From assembly GCA_032251335.1 (NCBI GenBank), contig JAVVDW010000015.1, positions 1 to 64,000 of the forward strand: DNA of 64,000 bases, given 5' to 3'. This document shows positions 23,403-32,081 of this stretch, piece by piece; the first letter of the stretch is position 1; every line of letters starts with the position of its first letter. Below the pieces are notes generated by a model that was not told where the DNA came from, made no database searches, and saw nothing but the letters and a program-made list of their open reading frames with translations. Origin of the DNA: UM-FILTER-40-17 sp032251335. GTDB taxonomy: Bacteria; Bacteroidota; Bacteroidia; Flavobacteriales; Flavobacteriaceae. Position numbers and translations under genes: made by a program.

Positions 23403-24512
23403 ATGTCATCATCACAAAAACTTTTACAACCCTATAAAATGGGGGATTTGCAACTCAAAAACCGTGTCGTCATGGCACCTATGACCCGTTCGCGGGCAGA
23501 CAATGAAGCGCTGAAACCTACCCAAATGCACCAATTGTACTACAAGCAACGCAGCAGTGCCGGACTGATTATTTCTGAAGGATCGCCTGTTTCCAAACGT
23601 GCCATCGGGTATATCTGCACACCCGGTATTTTTTCGCAAGAACAGGTGGAAGGATGGAAAAAAGTGGTAGAAACTGTGCACGCAACAGACGGGAAAATCT
23701 TTATACAACTCTGGCATTGTGGAAGTATGTCGCATCCCGATTTTCACAACGGCGAAAAACCTTGGTCTGCCAGTGACGTAAATCCCAATGAAAAATCATA
23801 CACACCGGAAGGCTTTAAAGACACCGTGGCACCCAAACCAATGACCACAGCAGAAGTCAGGCAAACCATACAGGAGTTTAAACAAGCGGCTGAAAACAGC
23901 AAAGCAGCCGGTTTTGACGGTGTTGAAATTCACGCTTCTAACGGTTATCTCTTTCACCAGTTTTTTAACAAACACACAAACACGCGTACAGATCTATATG
24001 GTGGCAGCATCGAAAACAGGGCGCGTATTTTGTTTGAGGTAATTGACGAAATCAAAAAAGTGTATCCGGAAAACAGAATTGGCGTGCGGCTAAACCCCTC
24101 TTTACACGGTGCTTTTGGTATGCAAGCAGACGAAGAGACCATCCCAACGTTTGAATACATTGTCAAAAAACTCAACGATTTTGATTTGGCCTATTTGCAT
24201 CTATCCGAACCTTTTACAGATGTGAGTAAAGTCACTTTTTTGGTCAGTGAAATTGCCAAGCACTTTAGACCGCTGTACAAGGGCACTTTAATGATCAACA
24301 ACAATTTTGACCAAGAAAGCGGCAACCGTGTTTTAGAAGAAAACTTAGCGGATTTGGTGGCTTATGGCAAACTCTTTATTTCCAATCCGGATTTGCCGGT
24401 GCGATTTGAAAAAAATGCCCCGCTTCAAGCATGGGATCAGGCTACTTTTTATGTGCCCGGCGCAAAAGGATACACAGATTATCCTTCTTTGGAAGAATTA
24501 TCAAAAAAATAA
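23403..24512 (+). CDS. Old yellow enzyme family flavin oxidoreductase (NemA-like)
   Basis: The 369-residue FMN enzyme reduces activated C=C bonds and related electrophiles with NAD(P)H. Family marks are the N-terminal PYKMGDLQLKNRVVMAPMTRSRAD, the FMN-contact segment GLIISEGSPVS, the substrate-binding His/Asn pair in EIHASNGYLFHQF, RTDLYGGSIENR and the late segment DLVAYGKLFISNPDLP. An in-frame ATG at 23358 would add 15 residues that overlap the promoter, so MSSSQKLLQP at 23403 is the better start. It is monocistronic between two tRNA genes. It probably handles xenobiotic or stress-derived electrophiles. Confidence 0.93.
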   Translation: MSSSQKLLQPYKMGDLQLKNRVVMAPMTRSRADNEALKPTQMHQLYYKQRSSAGLIISEGSPVSKRAIGYICTPGIFSQEQVEGWKKVVETVHATDGKIFIQLWHCGSMSHPDFHNGEKPWSASDVNPNEKSYTPEGFKDTVAPKPMTTAEVRQTIQEFKQAAENSKAAGFDGVEIHASNGYLFHQFFNKHTNTRTDLYGGSIENRARILFEVIDEIKKVYPENRIGVRLNPSLHGAFGMQADEETIPTFEYIVKKLNDFDLAYLHLSEPFTDVSKVTFLVSEIAKHFRPLYKGTLMINNNFDQESGNRVLEENLADLVAYGKLFISNPDLPVRFEKNAPLQAWDQATFYVPGAKGYTDYPSLEELSKK

Positions 24513-24544
24513 ATGTGAATTCATTATTTTTAACTGAAATCTTT

Positions 24545-24552
24545 TAAATTTG
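24545..24552 (+). promoter_or_regulatory. Candidate -7 element of tRNA-Ala
   Basis: TAAATTTG matches TAnnTTTG 16 bases before the tRNA. The -33 TTG is not obvious. Confidence 0.5.
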
Positions 24553-24568
24553 CAGGCTCAATCTGCAT

Positions 24569-24642
<74 letters not shown>

Positions 24643-24650
24643 CTTCTTAA

Positions 24651-24693
24651 AAACGCCCAATAACCATATTTAAAGATGGTTGGGCGTTTTTTT
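24651..24693 (+). terminator. Terminator after tRNA-Ala
   Basis: AACGCCCAA at 24652-24660 pairs with TTGGGCGTT at 24680-24688, with inner CCAT/ATGG and a three-base bulge, and a seven-base T-run. Confidence 0.88.
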
Positions 24694-24828
24694 ATGCGCA
24701 TAACTTTTCAAGCATTTACCTTAGCGGATTTAGAACACAAAATGGTTCGTCTTCAAGGTTTTGAAAAGAAACGCAAAACACCACCACCATTTTATATCAT
24801 TGAATGGCTGCATTGTCAAAAATCTGTG

Positions 24829-24861
24829 TTGGCAAAAAACATTATTTTGGCTTTATATTTG
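24829..24861 (+). promoter_or_regulatory. Promoter of the lipoprotein gene
   Basis: TTG at 24829-24831 and TATATTTG at 24854-24861 are 22 bases apart, a good match to the flavobacterial consensus. The ATG at 24904 follows after a 42-base leader. Confidence 0.7.
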
Positions 24862-24903
24862 CAAAGGTCTTCTAAATTCGAGATACACAAAAACCATAAG
24901 TTT

Positions 24904-26070
24904 ATGACAAAATCTATACACTTTTTGTTTATTTTTATCTTTTTAGTTGCTTGCAATCCGGTCAAACAGACCGAAAAACAACTGTTAAGCGGAGATTATG
25001 ACGCCGCTATAGAGCGGTCTTTGGAGCAACTCAGAAAAGGGAAACCTAAAAACTACAAATCTTTTGTGGCTTTGCTCGGCGATGCTTTTCAAAAAGCCAC
25101 CCAACGCGATTTGGATCAAATAGACTATTTGAGCCAACAGCAAAATCCGGAATATTTCTCCAAAATATTCGAAACCTATACCAGTCTCAAAAACAGACAA
25201 GACAAAATAAGACCACTTTTGCCGCTTCCGGGTTCGCAATTTGTCATGAACGACTACGCTGCGCCCATTGCCGAGTTTCGCGCCAAAACATCTGTCTATC
25301 TGCTCGATAAAGCCGAAAACCTTCTGAAGACAGATGCCAAGAACAATGCGCGTTTGGCTTTTGATGAGTTATCCTATATAGATCGCATCAATCCAAACTA
25401 TAAAAATGTGCGGTCTTTGCTCGATGAAGCCCGTTTTAAAGGCACCAATTTTGTCATGATCAATTTTAGCACCCCATCCCATTTGTTTACCCCACGTGAG
25501 TTGATGTATCAACTCGAAGAAATAGACCTGAAGCGTTTGAACCGAAAATGGACTGTTTTTGACACCCAAGTGCGGCAGGATTTTAGATATGATTATCAGG
25601 TAGATGTTGAACTCGAACACATTGAAGTGTCACCCGAACAATATTTTGTAGATCGCACCGTCATTGAAAAATCAATCTCAGATGGGTACAAAAATCTTGT
25701 GGATAAAAACGGAAATGTGGTGAGAGACAGTTTGGGTAAGCCCATACAAGTGGAAAAATACGTCACTGTGCGCTGCGAGTTTATCCAGCACAACCAAGCA
25801 AAAGCAGCTCATGTAGGCGCAAAAACCTATGTAGTTGACTTACTAAACCGCCAAACAACTGGCAATTTTCGCTCCGAGGGGGAAGTCTATTTTGAAAACG
25901 TTTATGCGGAGTACCGTGGCGACAAGCGGGTGCTGGACAACAACCATTGGAACCTGATCAACAACCGCCCGGTTCCTTTCCCTACAAACAATCAAATGAT
26001 ATACGATGCCACAGAGATGCTTAAAGACAGGCTTGTCAGTGATATTAAAAACCTGACGACTTTCAGATGA
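24904..26070 (+). CDS. Lipoprotein of unknown function
   Basis: The 388-residue protein has a lipoprotein signal with Cys17 (FLVAC). Residues about 20-90 look like tetratricopeptide-type helices (LLSGDYDAAIERSLEQLRKG), followed by a mixed region. A repeated fold with conserved Trp and Phe and a C-terminal stretch rich in aromatic and charged residues complete it. I do not recognise a named family. The open frame extends to 24676, but that extension overlaps the tRNA terminator and the promoter, so the start at 24904 is secure. It converges with ytxJ and overlaps it by 8 bases. Envelope location is certain enough; the function is not. Confidence 0.85.
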   Translation: MTKSIHFLFIFIFLVACNPVKQTEKQLLSGDYDAAIERSLEQLRKGKPKNYKSFVALLGDAFQKATQRDLDQIDYLSQQQNPEYFSKIFETYTSLKNRQDKIRPLLPLPGSQFVMNDYAAPIAEFRAKTSVYLLDKAENLLKTDAKNNARLAFDELSYIDRINPNYKNVRSLLDEARFKGTNFVMINFSTPSHLFTPRELMYQLEEIDLKRLNRKWTVFDTQVRQDFRYDYQVDVELEHIEVSPEQYFVDRTVIEKSISDGYKNLVDKNGNVVRDSLGKPIQVEKYVTVRCEFIQHNQAKAAHVGAKTYVVDLLNRQTTGNFRSEGEVYFENVYAEYRGDKRVLDNNHWNLINNRPVPFPTNNQMIYDATEMLKDRLVSDIKNLTTFR

Positions 26071-26455
26071 CCTGTTTTAGTCCGGATACCTGAATGTCGT
26101 GATGCGATACGTTATACACTACTTTTCCCTTTTGAATAACCAACATTTGAGGTGATTCATGTACTGCCCGATAACGTTGAGCTACCGCCTCGGAAACATC
26201 GCGGTGTGCCAATAAATCCAAAAAATAGAATTTGGGCATCGCTTCAGAAAAGTCAAAGTCTTGTTCAAACCTGCGCAACACAGATCTGCTGATGCCGCAT
26301 CGGGTGCTGTGCTTAAAAATTACTACAGAATGAGATGCAGACTCGCTGTCAATTTCATCCAATTGGAACGTGTTGGTAAGCGCAATCCAAGGCACTTCTT
26401 GGCGGTTGGGATTGGCTTCTTGGGGCGTGCCGAAAATGTTACTGAAAAAACCCAT
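26063..26455 (-). CDS. ytxJ: Bacillithiol-system redox protein YtxJ
   Basis: The 130-residue thioredoxin-like protein carries VVIFKHSTRCGISRSVLRRFE, a monothiol active site (single Cys in STRCGIS, about residue 53), then FYFLDLLAHRDVSEAVAQRYRAVHESPQM. This is the YtxJ/BrxC family, which reduces bacillithiolated proteins or bacillithiol disulphides. It implies that the organism uses bacillithiol. It lies downstream of the NTF2-like gene with a 30-base gap on the same strand and may be co-transcribed with it. Confidence 0.92.
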   Translation of the reverse strand: MGFFSNIFGTPQEANPNRQEVPWIALTNTFQLDEIDSESASHSVVIFKHSTRCGISRSVLRRFEQDFDFSEAMPKFYFLDLLAHRDVSEAVAQRYRAVHESPQMLVIQKGKVVYNVSHHDIQVSGLKQVI

Positions 26456-26485
26456 AACTTTTTACTTTTTCTATTGATTGTAAAC

Positions 26486-26899
26486 TCAAAAAACGCGTCT
26501 GTCTTTTTCCTCAATGATGGCATCGTTGATACTTGCATATCTTTTTTTCATCAAACCATTTTCATCAAATTCCCAGTTTTCATTGCCGTAAGCCCTAAAC
26601 CATTGTCCGTCCTCATTGTGGTATTCATATTCAAAACGAACAGCAATTCTATTTTCGGTGTGTGCCCAATAGGTCTTTTTTAGACGATAGCCCAATTCTT
26701 TTTTCCATTTCTCAGTCAAAAAAGCTTTTACTTCGGCTCTTCCGTTGATAAATTGGTTGCGGTTTCGCCATTCCGTGTCTAGTGTGTAGGCTATACAAAC
26801 CAAATCCGGATTTTTGGTATTCCAAGCATCTTCCGCAGCCTGAATTTTCTGCATGGCGGTTTCCTTGGTAAATGGCGGAAATGGTGGTTTTTGTTCCAT
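26486..26899 (-). CDS. NTF2-like (SnoaL/DUF1348-type) protein
   Basis: The 137-residue single-domain protein matches the nuclear transport factor 2-like family of small cone-shaped folds. It shows AEDAWNTKNPDLVCIAYTLDTEWRNRN, RAEVKAFLTEKW and the strand IAVRFEYEYHNEDGQWFRAYGNENWEF, typical of the DUF1348 subgroup. The enzymatic role, if any, is unknown. The start at 26899 (MEQKPPFPP) is preferred over an in-frame ATG at 26920 because the latter falls on the -7 promoter box. Confidence 0.88.
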   Translation of the reverse strand: MEQKPPFPPFTKETAMQKIQAAEDAWNTKNPDLVCIAYTLDTEWRNRNQFINGRAEVKAFLTEKWKKELGYRLKKTYWAHTENRIAVRFEYEYHNEDGQWFRAYGNENWEFDENGLMKKRYASINDAIIEEKDRRVF

Positions 26900-26919
26900 G
26901 TTTAATTCAGTCGAAGTCA

Positions 26920-26952
26920 CAAATATAAACTTTCTTGACTTTTTATAACCAA
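26920..26952 (-). promoter_or_regulatory. Promoter of the NTF2-like gene
   Basis: On the minus strand TTG (26952-26950) and TATATTTG (26927-26920) are 22 bases apart. The chosen ATG is 20 bases downstream. Confidence 0.7.
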
Positions 26953-26984
26953 GAAGTCAAGTGCATTTTCTGTTTTTTAATACT

Positions 26985-29453
26985 TCAAAGGTGCGCATCT
27001 ATTTCTTCAATACTAAAACCGGCTTCTCTCACGGCTTTCTCTATTGTAGCAGCCGGTACGTTATCGGTTTTTACTTTTAATATTTTATCGGGATTTTCTG
27101 TATCTACTTCCCAATAATCGATATTTGCTAAACTGTTTAAGGCAGGTGTCACTTTTTGTATGCAACCACCGCAGTTAATGTTTGTTTTAAAATACAATTC
27201 AGATTCCATAGGGATTTCTTTTTGGTTCTGAGCAGTCCTGCTGCCCTCAATTTTTTTGTAGCGCAAGCGCAAGCTGTTGCTCACCACACTTACACTGCTC
27301 AATGCCATGGCGGCTCCGGCAAACATCGGATTGAGCATAGACCCTATAAACGGATACAAAACGCCGGCCGCTATGGGGATACCAATCACGTTGTAGAAGA
27401 AGGCCCAAAACAGATTTTGACGAATGGTTTGCACCGTTTTTTTAGAGAGTTCAATGGCGATAGGAATTTTCATCAAATCAGATGAAATAATCGTCATATT
27501 GGCCACGTCCATTGCAATGTCGCTGCCTTTTCCCATGGCTATACTCACGTTTGCTTGAGCCAAGGCTGCGCTGTCGTTGATACCGTCACCAACCATGCCT
27601 ACAATTTTGCCTTTTCTTTGAAGTGACGCTATAAAGTCTTTTTTTGCATCAGGAAGTACTTCCGCTTCAAAATGATCGATGCCAACTTCTGCTGCAATGG
27701 CTTTGGCAGTAGAAGCCTGATCACCTGTAAGCATATAGGTTTCAATCCCCATTTTTTTGAGTAGGGAAACGGCTTCTTTCGATGTCTTTTTTACGGTATC
27801 CGAAATAGCCAAAGCCGCCAAGACTTTGTCGGAATCTGCAAACCAAATTACCGTTTTGGCAGTTGCTTTCCATGTGTTCGAAAGCGAAACAAAAGTTTCA
27901 TCTGGGGTGACGTTTACTTCTCTCAAAAATTTTTCATTCCCCACCCGATATTTTTTTCCTTCCACGGTTGCTACTACACCTTTGCCGGTTACACTCTCAA
28001 AATGGGATACATTTAAATATTTTTTTGGCTTTAGATAGCTCACAACGGCTTCTGCCAAAGGATGCTCGGATTGGTGTTCGATGCTGGCAAGAATGCCGCT
28101 AATATCAATTTCGGAATCGATCTGATGCATCGCCGTAACTTCAGGTTTTCCGGCAGTTAAAGTGCCCGTCTTATCGAGTACGACAACATCCATTTTTTGA
28201 GCGGTTTCCAAACTTTGTGCATCTTTGATAAGAATACCAAGCGATGCACCACGACCGATGCCTACCATTACCGCCGTGGGTGTGGCCAAGCCTAAAGCGC
28301 AGGGGCAAGCTATCACCAACACTGTGGCAAATGCCAAGAGTCCTTGCGCAAATCCATTGGCACCACCAAAAACAAACCAAAAGGCAAAAGAGAGTATGGC
28401 CATCAGAATCACAACAGGTACAAAAACACCGGCAATTTTATCGACCAGTTTCTGCACAGGCGCTTTGCTGCCTTGCGCCTCTTCAACGGTTTTGATAATT
28501 TGGGCCAGCAAGGTTTCGCCACCTACTTTTGATGCTTTGAATCGAAAGCTGCCTTTCTGATTTAGGGTTCCGGAAAAAACCTGATCACCCTTTGTTTTGA
28601 GTACAGGAATTGGTTCGCCGCTGAGCATGCTCTCATCGACGTAGGAATTTCCTTCTGTTAACATTCCATCTACCGGAATTTTTTCACCGGGTTTTACTTG
28701 CAGTATGTCGCCCTTCTGCACGGCATCTATCAATACCGTTTCGGTGTTGCCGTCTTCCCGCACTATACTAACAGTGTTGGGTTGTAAACCCATGAGTTTT
28801 TTCAGCGCAGCCGAGGTGTTTCCCTTGGCTTTTTCTTCCAAGAGCTTGCCGAGCAATATAAATGTGATGATGACAGAAGCGGCTTCAAAATACACATGGG
28901 CTTCCAAATTTTGGGCAGACCAATAAGACGGGTATATGGTGTTGAAAACACTAAAAGCATAGGCGGTGCCGGTTCCCACCGCAACGAGCGTGTCCATATT
29001 GGCTTTTCGATGTTTGGCTTGTTTCCAAGCATTTGCAAAAAAATCACGGCCAAAATAAAACAGCACGGGCGTAGCCAAAATCCAACTGATCCAGGCCGCA
29101 AAAGGCATCTCAGGGAAAAACATGGAGATGATAAAAACCGGTATCGAAAAGATGGCCGAACCTATCGTTCTGTTCTTAAGCGTGTTAAATTTTTCTTGTT
29201 GTCTTTCTTCTGCGGTTTTTTGTTTATTATTGGTAGTTTCAACTACCAAATCATAGCCAATAGATTGGACAGCTTTTTTCAAATCTGACAGTTTGGTGGT
29301 GTCCGGATTGTAAGTTACGCTCACAGATTCAGTGGCAAAGTTTACCGCCGCATCCTCAACACCTTGCTGTGCTTTTATCATGCTTTCTACACTTACTGCA
29401 CAAGAGGCACAGGTCATTTTTAAGACAGTAAAGGTTTTTTTTTGGGCGGGCAT
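26985..29453 (-). CDS. copA: Copper-translocating P-type ATPase with N- and C-terminal HMA domains
   Basis: The 822-residue P1B ATPase exports Cu+ from the cytosol. In order it has an N-terminal heavy-metal domain with TCASC (residues 14-18), transmembrane helices, the A-domain (SGEPIPV), the ion-site CPC in VIACPCALGLATPTA, the phosphorylation motif DKTGTLTAGKP, EHQSEHPLAEAV in the nucleotide domain, the hinge GDGINDSAAL, and the final two helices. After these an extra 74-residue HMA domain (749-822) with NINCGGC is appended. Such a domain is usually N-terminal or a separate CopZ-like protein. The start is ATG 29453; codons upstream in the open frame lack homology and overlap a -7 box. Confidence 0.95.
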   Translation of the reverse strand: MPAQKKTFTVLKMTCASCAVSVESMIKAQQGVEDAAVNFATESVSVTYNPDTTKLSDLKKAVQSIGYDLVVETTNNKQKTAEERQQEKFNTLKNRTIGSAIFSIPVFIISMFFPEMPFAAWISWILATPVLFYFGRDFFANAWKQAKHRKANMDTLVAVGTGTAYAFSVFNTIYPSYWSAQNLEAHVYFEAASVIITFILLGKLLEEKAKGNTSAALKKLMGLQPNTVSIVREDGNTETVLIDAVQKGDILQVKPGEKIPVDGMLTEGNSYVDESMLSGEPIPVLKTKGDQVFSGTLNQKGSFRFKASKVGGETLLAQIIKTVEEAQGSKAPVQKLVDKIAGVFVPVVILMAILSFAFWFVFGGANGFAQGLLAFATVLVIACPCALGLATPTAVMVGIGRGASLGILIKDAQSLETAQKMDVVVLDKTGTLTAGKPEVTAMHQIDSEIDISGILASIEHQSEHPLAEAVVSYLKPKKYLNVSHFESVTGKGVVATVEGKKYRVGNEKFLREVNVTPDETFVSLSNTWKATAKTVIWFADSDKVLAALAISDTVKKTSKEAVSLLKKMGIETYMLTGDQASTAKAIAAEVGIDHFEAEVLPDAKKDFIASLQRKGKIVGMVGDGINDSAALAQANVSIAMGKGSDIAMDVANMTIISSDLMKIPIAIELSKKTVQTIRQNLFWAFFYNVIGIPIAAGVLYPFIGSMLNPMFAGAAMALSSVSVVSNSLRLRYKKIEGSRTAQNQKEIPMESELYFKTNINCGGCIQKVTPALNSLANIDYWEVDTENPDKILKVKTDNVPAATIEKAVREAGFSIEEIDAHL

Positions 29454-29491
29454 ACACTTTTTATATTGAGTTTCATGAGTTTTCGCAAACC

Positions 29492-29499
29492 CAAATTTA
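29492..29499 (-). promoter_or_regulatory. Candidate -7 element of copA
   Basis: CAAATTTA on the plus strand reads TAAATTTG on the minus strand, 38 bases before the copA ATG. The nearest TTG upstream is 14 bases away, which is short. Confidence 0.4.
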
Positions 29500-29588
29500 G
29501 GGTAATAAAATTTCAAAACGAAACCTACATCATTCCTCCAAGTTGCAAAGTTTGTAGAGAATTCCAAAGCAACTGTTGTAATGACCAA

Positions 29589-30133
29589 TGGTGATTATTC
29601 GAAGTTGCCTTAAACATTTGATTGTCATTTACACCGATACATTTTGCACACCTCGGATTCGCCTAGCTACAAAGGTACGAAATGCCTATAAAGGAATTTT
29701 TCAAAACAGACAAATTAAATGTATGGCATTAATAGCGTCCAAAACAATTTAGATGATTGCTAGTTAAACATTAATTTTATTGGCTTAAAACCAAATACTA
29801 ACGTCTAGGGGTTTGAAATTGGCCTACGAGAAAAATATTGAAAATCAAGGAAGCAGCAAGGGGAAAAGATAAAAATCTGTTTGAGTTCCGCCCAAGGCGG
29901 AATTAGTTATTTTTTATCTGTGGCTGGGGATTACGTAGTATTTTCTTATATTTTTATCGTCAGCCTAGCATTTTTTGGTTCTTTTTTTGGCAATGAAAAA
30001 AAGAACATATCTAATTATTTAGGTCAGGACTGATATGGCTTTGAATTTTTGTACGCAGTCAAAGTACGATTTTGAAAAAAAACCAACAGCTGAGATCTGA
30101 AATCATCATCTTTTTAAAACCAATCAAATCTCC
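29589..30133. other. Gene-free stretch with strong hairpins
   Basis: No convincing reading frame is present. TTCCGCC/GGCGGAA (29886-29902) forms a tight hairpin nested between AGATAAAAA (29867) and TTTTTATCT (to 29919). GTTCTTTTTTT/AAAAAAAGAAC at 29978-30006 is a perfect 11-base inverted repeat with a seven-base loop. The rest is AT-rich. It lies between the copA 5' end and the agmatine deiminase 3' end. The T-rich minus-strand side of the second hairpin could act as a terminator for either direction. Confidence 0.55.
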
Positions 30134-31183
30134 TTAGCTTTTTTTGGCAGGCAACTCATGGCTCAAGCAATGCAAAGTGCCTAGACCCCAAACCAAATCG
30201 AGGGCGTGAATGCCGATGACGGTTCGCTTTGGAAAACAATCTTGGATAATCTGAAGCGCTTCTGCATCATTGGCATCATTAAAAGTTGGCACTAACACTG
30301 CTTGGTTTAAAATCAGAAAATTGGCGTAGCTTGCCGGTAGTCTCATACTGTCGAAATACACCGGATGTGGCATGGGCAATGGCACGATTTGCAGTGCTTC
30401 CCCATTGTTGAGACGTGTTTGCCGAAGAATAGATAGGTTTTCTTGCAGCAATGTATAGTTTTCATCTTTCGGGTTCGATTCTACACATGTAATCACGGTA
30501 TTTTCATTGACAAACCGACTGATGTCGTCCACATGACCGTGCGTGTCATCGCCAACAATACCTTTTTTAAGCCATATTACTTGTTCCACGCCAAAATATT
30601 CCAAAAAAAGGGCTTCGTAATCCGACTTGTCAAAACCTTTGTTGCGAACCTGAATATCGGGATCTAAAAGGCATTCCTCTGTTGTCAGCAAAACGCCATT
30701 GCCATTACCATCTATGGCACCGCCTTCCAAAACAACGTGTTTGTTTTTGAAAAGGGTCTTGGTCAGAGGCAACTGCATAAATGAAGCGGTTTTTTCGGGG
30801 ACAGTCTTGTCCTTCTGGAAATTGGTGTACTTTGCCCAAGCGTTAAAATTGAATTGCAACACTTCGCGTTTGTCACCCTGATCATAAACGATGACAGGGC
30901 CGCAATCGCGCATCCAACCTCTGTTGGTGTCTTGCTCAATAAATTGGATTTGAGAGACATCCACATGATTTTTGATTAGCATTGCCAAAGCCTTGTTTTT
31001 GTGTGCTTTATTTTTAACAAACAAATACAGCTTTTCGAAGGTGGTTATTTTTTTGATAAAATCTACAAATGCCCACTGAGCAGCCTCAAATTTTCCAGGC
31101 CAATCTCGCGAATTATGTGGAAATCCGAGCAAAATGGCTTCGTGAGGTTCCCATTCGGCAGGAAGTCTTCTACGGGTTTGCAT
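30134..31183 (-). CDS. aguA: Agmatine deiminase family protein
   Basis: The 349-residue guanidine-modifying enzyme would convert agmatine to N-carbamoylputrescine and ammonia. It begins RLPAEWEPHEAILLGFPHN, has TNRGWMRDCGP for guanidinium binding, LEGGAIDGNGNG, HGHVDDISRFVN with the catalytic His, and the nucleophile Cys339 in GLGTLHCLSHELP. The canonical family ending GGGNIHC is slightly altered here (GLGTLHC). The N-carbamoylputrescine amidase gene sits 3 bases upstream, so the two steps to putrescine are co-transcribed. A peptidyl-arginine deiminase role is excluded by the cytosolic, domain-only structure. Confidence 0.94.
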   Translation of the reverse strand: MQTRRRLPAEWEPHEAILLGFPHNSRDWPGKFEAAQWAFVDFIKKITTFEKLYLFVKNKAHKNKALAMLIKNHVDVSQIQFIEQDTNRGWMRDCGPVIVYDQGDKREVLQFNFNAWAKYTNFQKDKTVPEKTASFMQLPLTKTLFKNKHVVLEGGAIDGNGNGVLLTTEECLLDPDIQVRNKGFDKSDYEALFLEYFGVEQVIWLKKGIVGDDTHGHVDDISRFVNENTVITCVESNPKDENYTLLQENLSILRQTRLNNGEALQIVPLPMPHPVYFDSMRLPASYANFLILNQAVLVPTFNDANDAEALQIIQDCFPKRTVIGIHALDLVWGLGTLHCLSHELPAKKS

Positions 31184-31186
31184 ATA

Positions 31187-32074
31187 TCAGTCTATGGCGC
31201 GTTTGGTAATGTCTGCATAAGCATCTATGCGTCTGTCGCGGAAGAAAGGCCAATTTTGACGCACGTCTTCTATCAAAGTAGGATCTACCGTAGCCATCAA
31301 GATTTCTTCTTTGTCTTCAGAGGCTTGTGACAGAAATTCACCTTGTGGGCCTACGATAAACGAAGAACCCCAAAACTCGATGCCATCGGTATTTTCGAGC
31401 GGTTTTTCGAGACCGATACGGTTGGCTGCGGCTACGTAAAGACCGTTTGCCACCGCATGACCACGCATGACCGTTGTCCAGGCCTCTTGTTGTTTGGTGC
31501 CAAATTCGGCTTTTTCTTTTGGATGCCAACCGATGGCGGTAGGGTAGAAAAGCACTTGTGCACCTTGGAGCGCCGTGAGCCTGGCACCTTCCGGATACCA
31601 CTGATCCCAGCAGATGAGTGTGCCTACCCGTCCAAATTGGGTATCAAAAGCTTTGAATCCGATATCTCCGGGCGTAAAATAAAATTTTTCGTAGAACAAA
31701 GGGTCGTCCGGAATGTGCATTTTTCTGTATAGGCCGGCTTGCGAACCATCTGCATCAATGATGTAGGCGCTGTTGTGATAAATGCCGGCTGTTCTTCTTT
31801 CAAAAAAAGGCACTTCAATGACCACGTTCAGTTTTTTGGCCAATTGGCTAAAAGCTTGAAACGAAACACCGCCTAAGGGTTCGGCATATGCAAAATTTGC
31901 GACATCTTCGCTCTGACAGAAATAATGTGCCGAGTACAACTCGGGTAAACAAATGACTTTTGCACCCATTTTTGCTGCTTTTTCAACCCAAGAAACTGCA
32001 TTTTTCAGGTTGTTCTCAGGGCTGTCAAACAGGTTGAGTTGCAGTACGGCTATGTCAAATTTTTTCAGTGGCAT
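31187..32074 (-). CDS. aguB: N-carbamoylputrescine amidase (nitrilase superfamily)
   Basis: The 295-residue carbon-nitrogen hydrolase has the Glu-Lys-Cys triad: Glu45 in VICLPELYS, Lys in YRKMHIPDDP and Cys in TLICWDQWYPEGAR. It should hydrolyse N-carbamoylputrescine to putrescine, CO2 and ammonia. The segment AVANGLYVAAANRIG is typical of this branch. It starts 7 bases after secA and ends 3 bases before aguA, so all three genes appear to be one transcript even though secA has no functional link to polyamines. Confidence 0.94.
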   Translation of the reverse strand: MPLKKFDIAVLQLNLFDSPENNLKNAVSWVEKAAKMGAKVICLPELYSAHYFCQSEDVANFAYAEPLGGVSFQAFSQLAKKLNVVIEVPFFERRTAGIYHNSAYIIDADGSQAGLYRKMHIPDDPLFYEKFYFTPGDIGFKAFDTQFGRVGTLICWDQWYPEGARLTALQGAQVLFYPTAIGWHPKEKAEFGTKQQEAWTTVMRGHAVANGLYVAAANRIGLEKPLENTDGIEFWGSSFIVGPQGEFLSQASEDKEEILMATVDPTLIEDVRQNWPFFRDRRIDAYADITKRAID

Positions 32075-32081
32075 CTGTTGA

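Noticed and set aside
24676..24903. N-terminal extension of the lipoprotein frame
   Set aside because: It overlaps the tRNA-Ala terminator and the gene's own promoter, and it would bury the lipoprotein signal in the middle of the protein.
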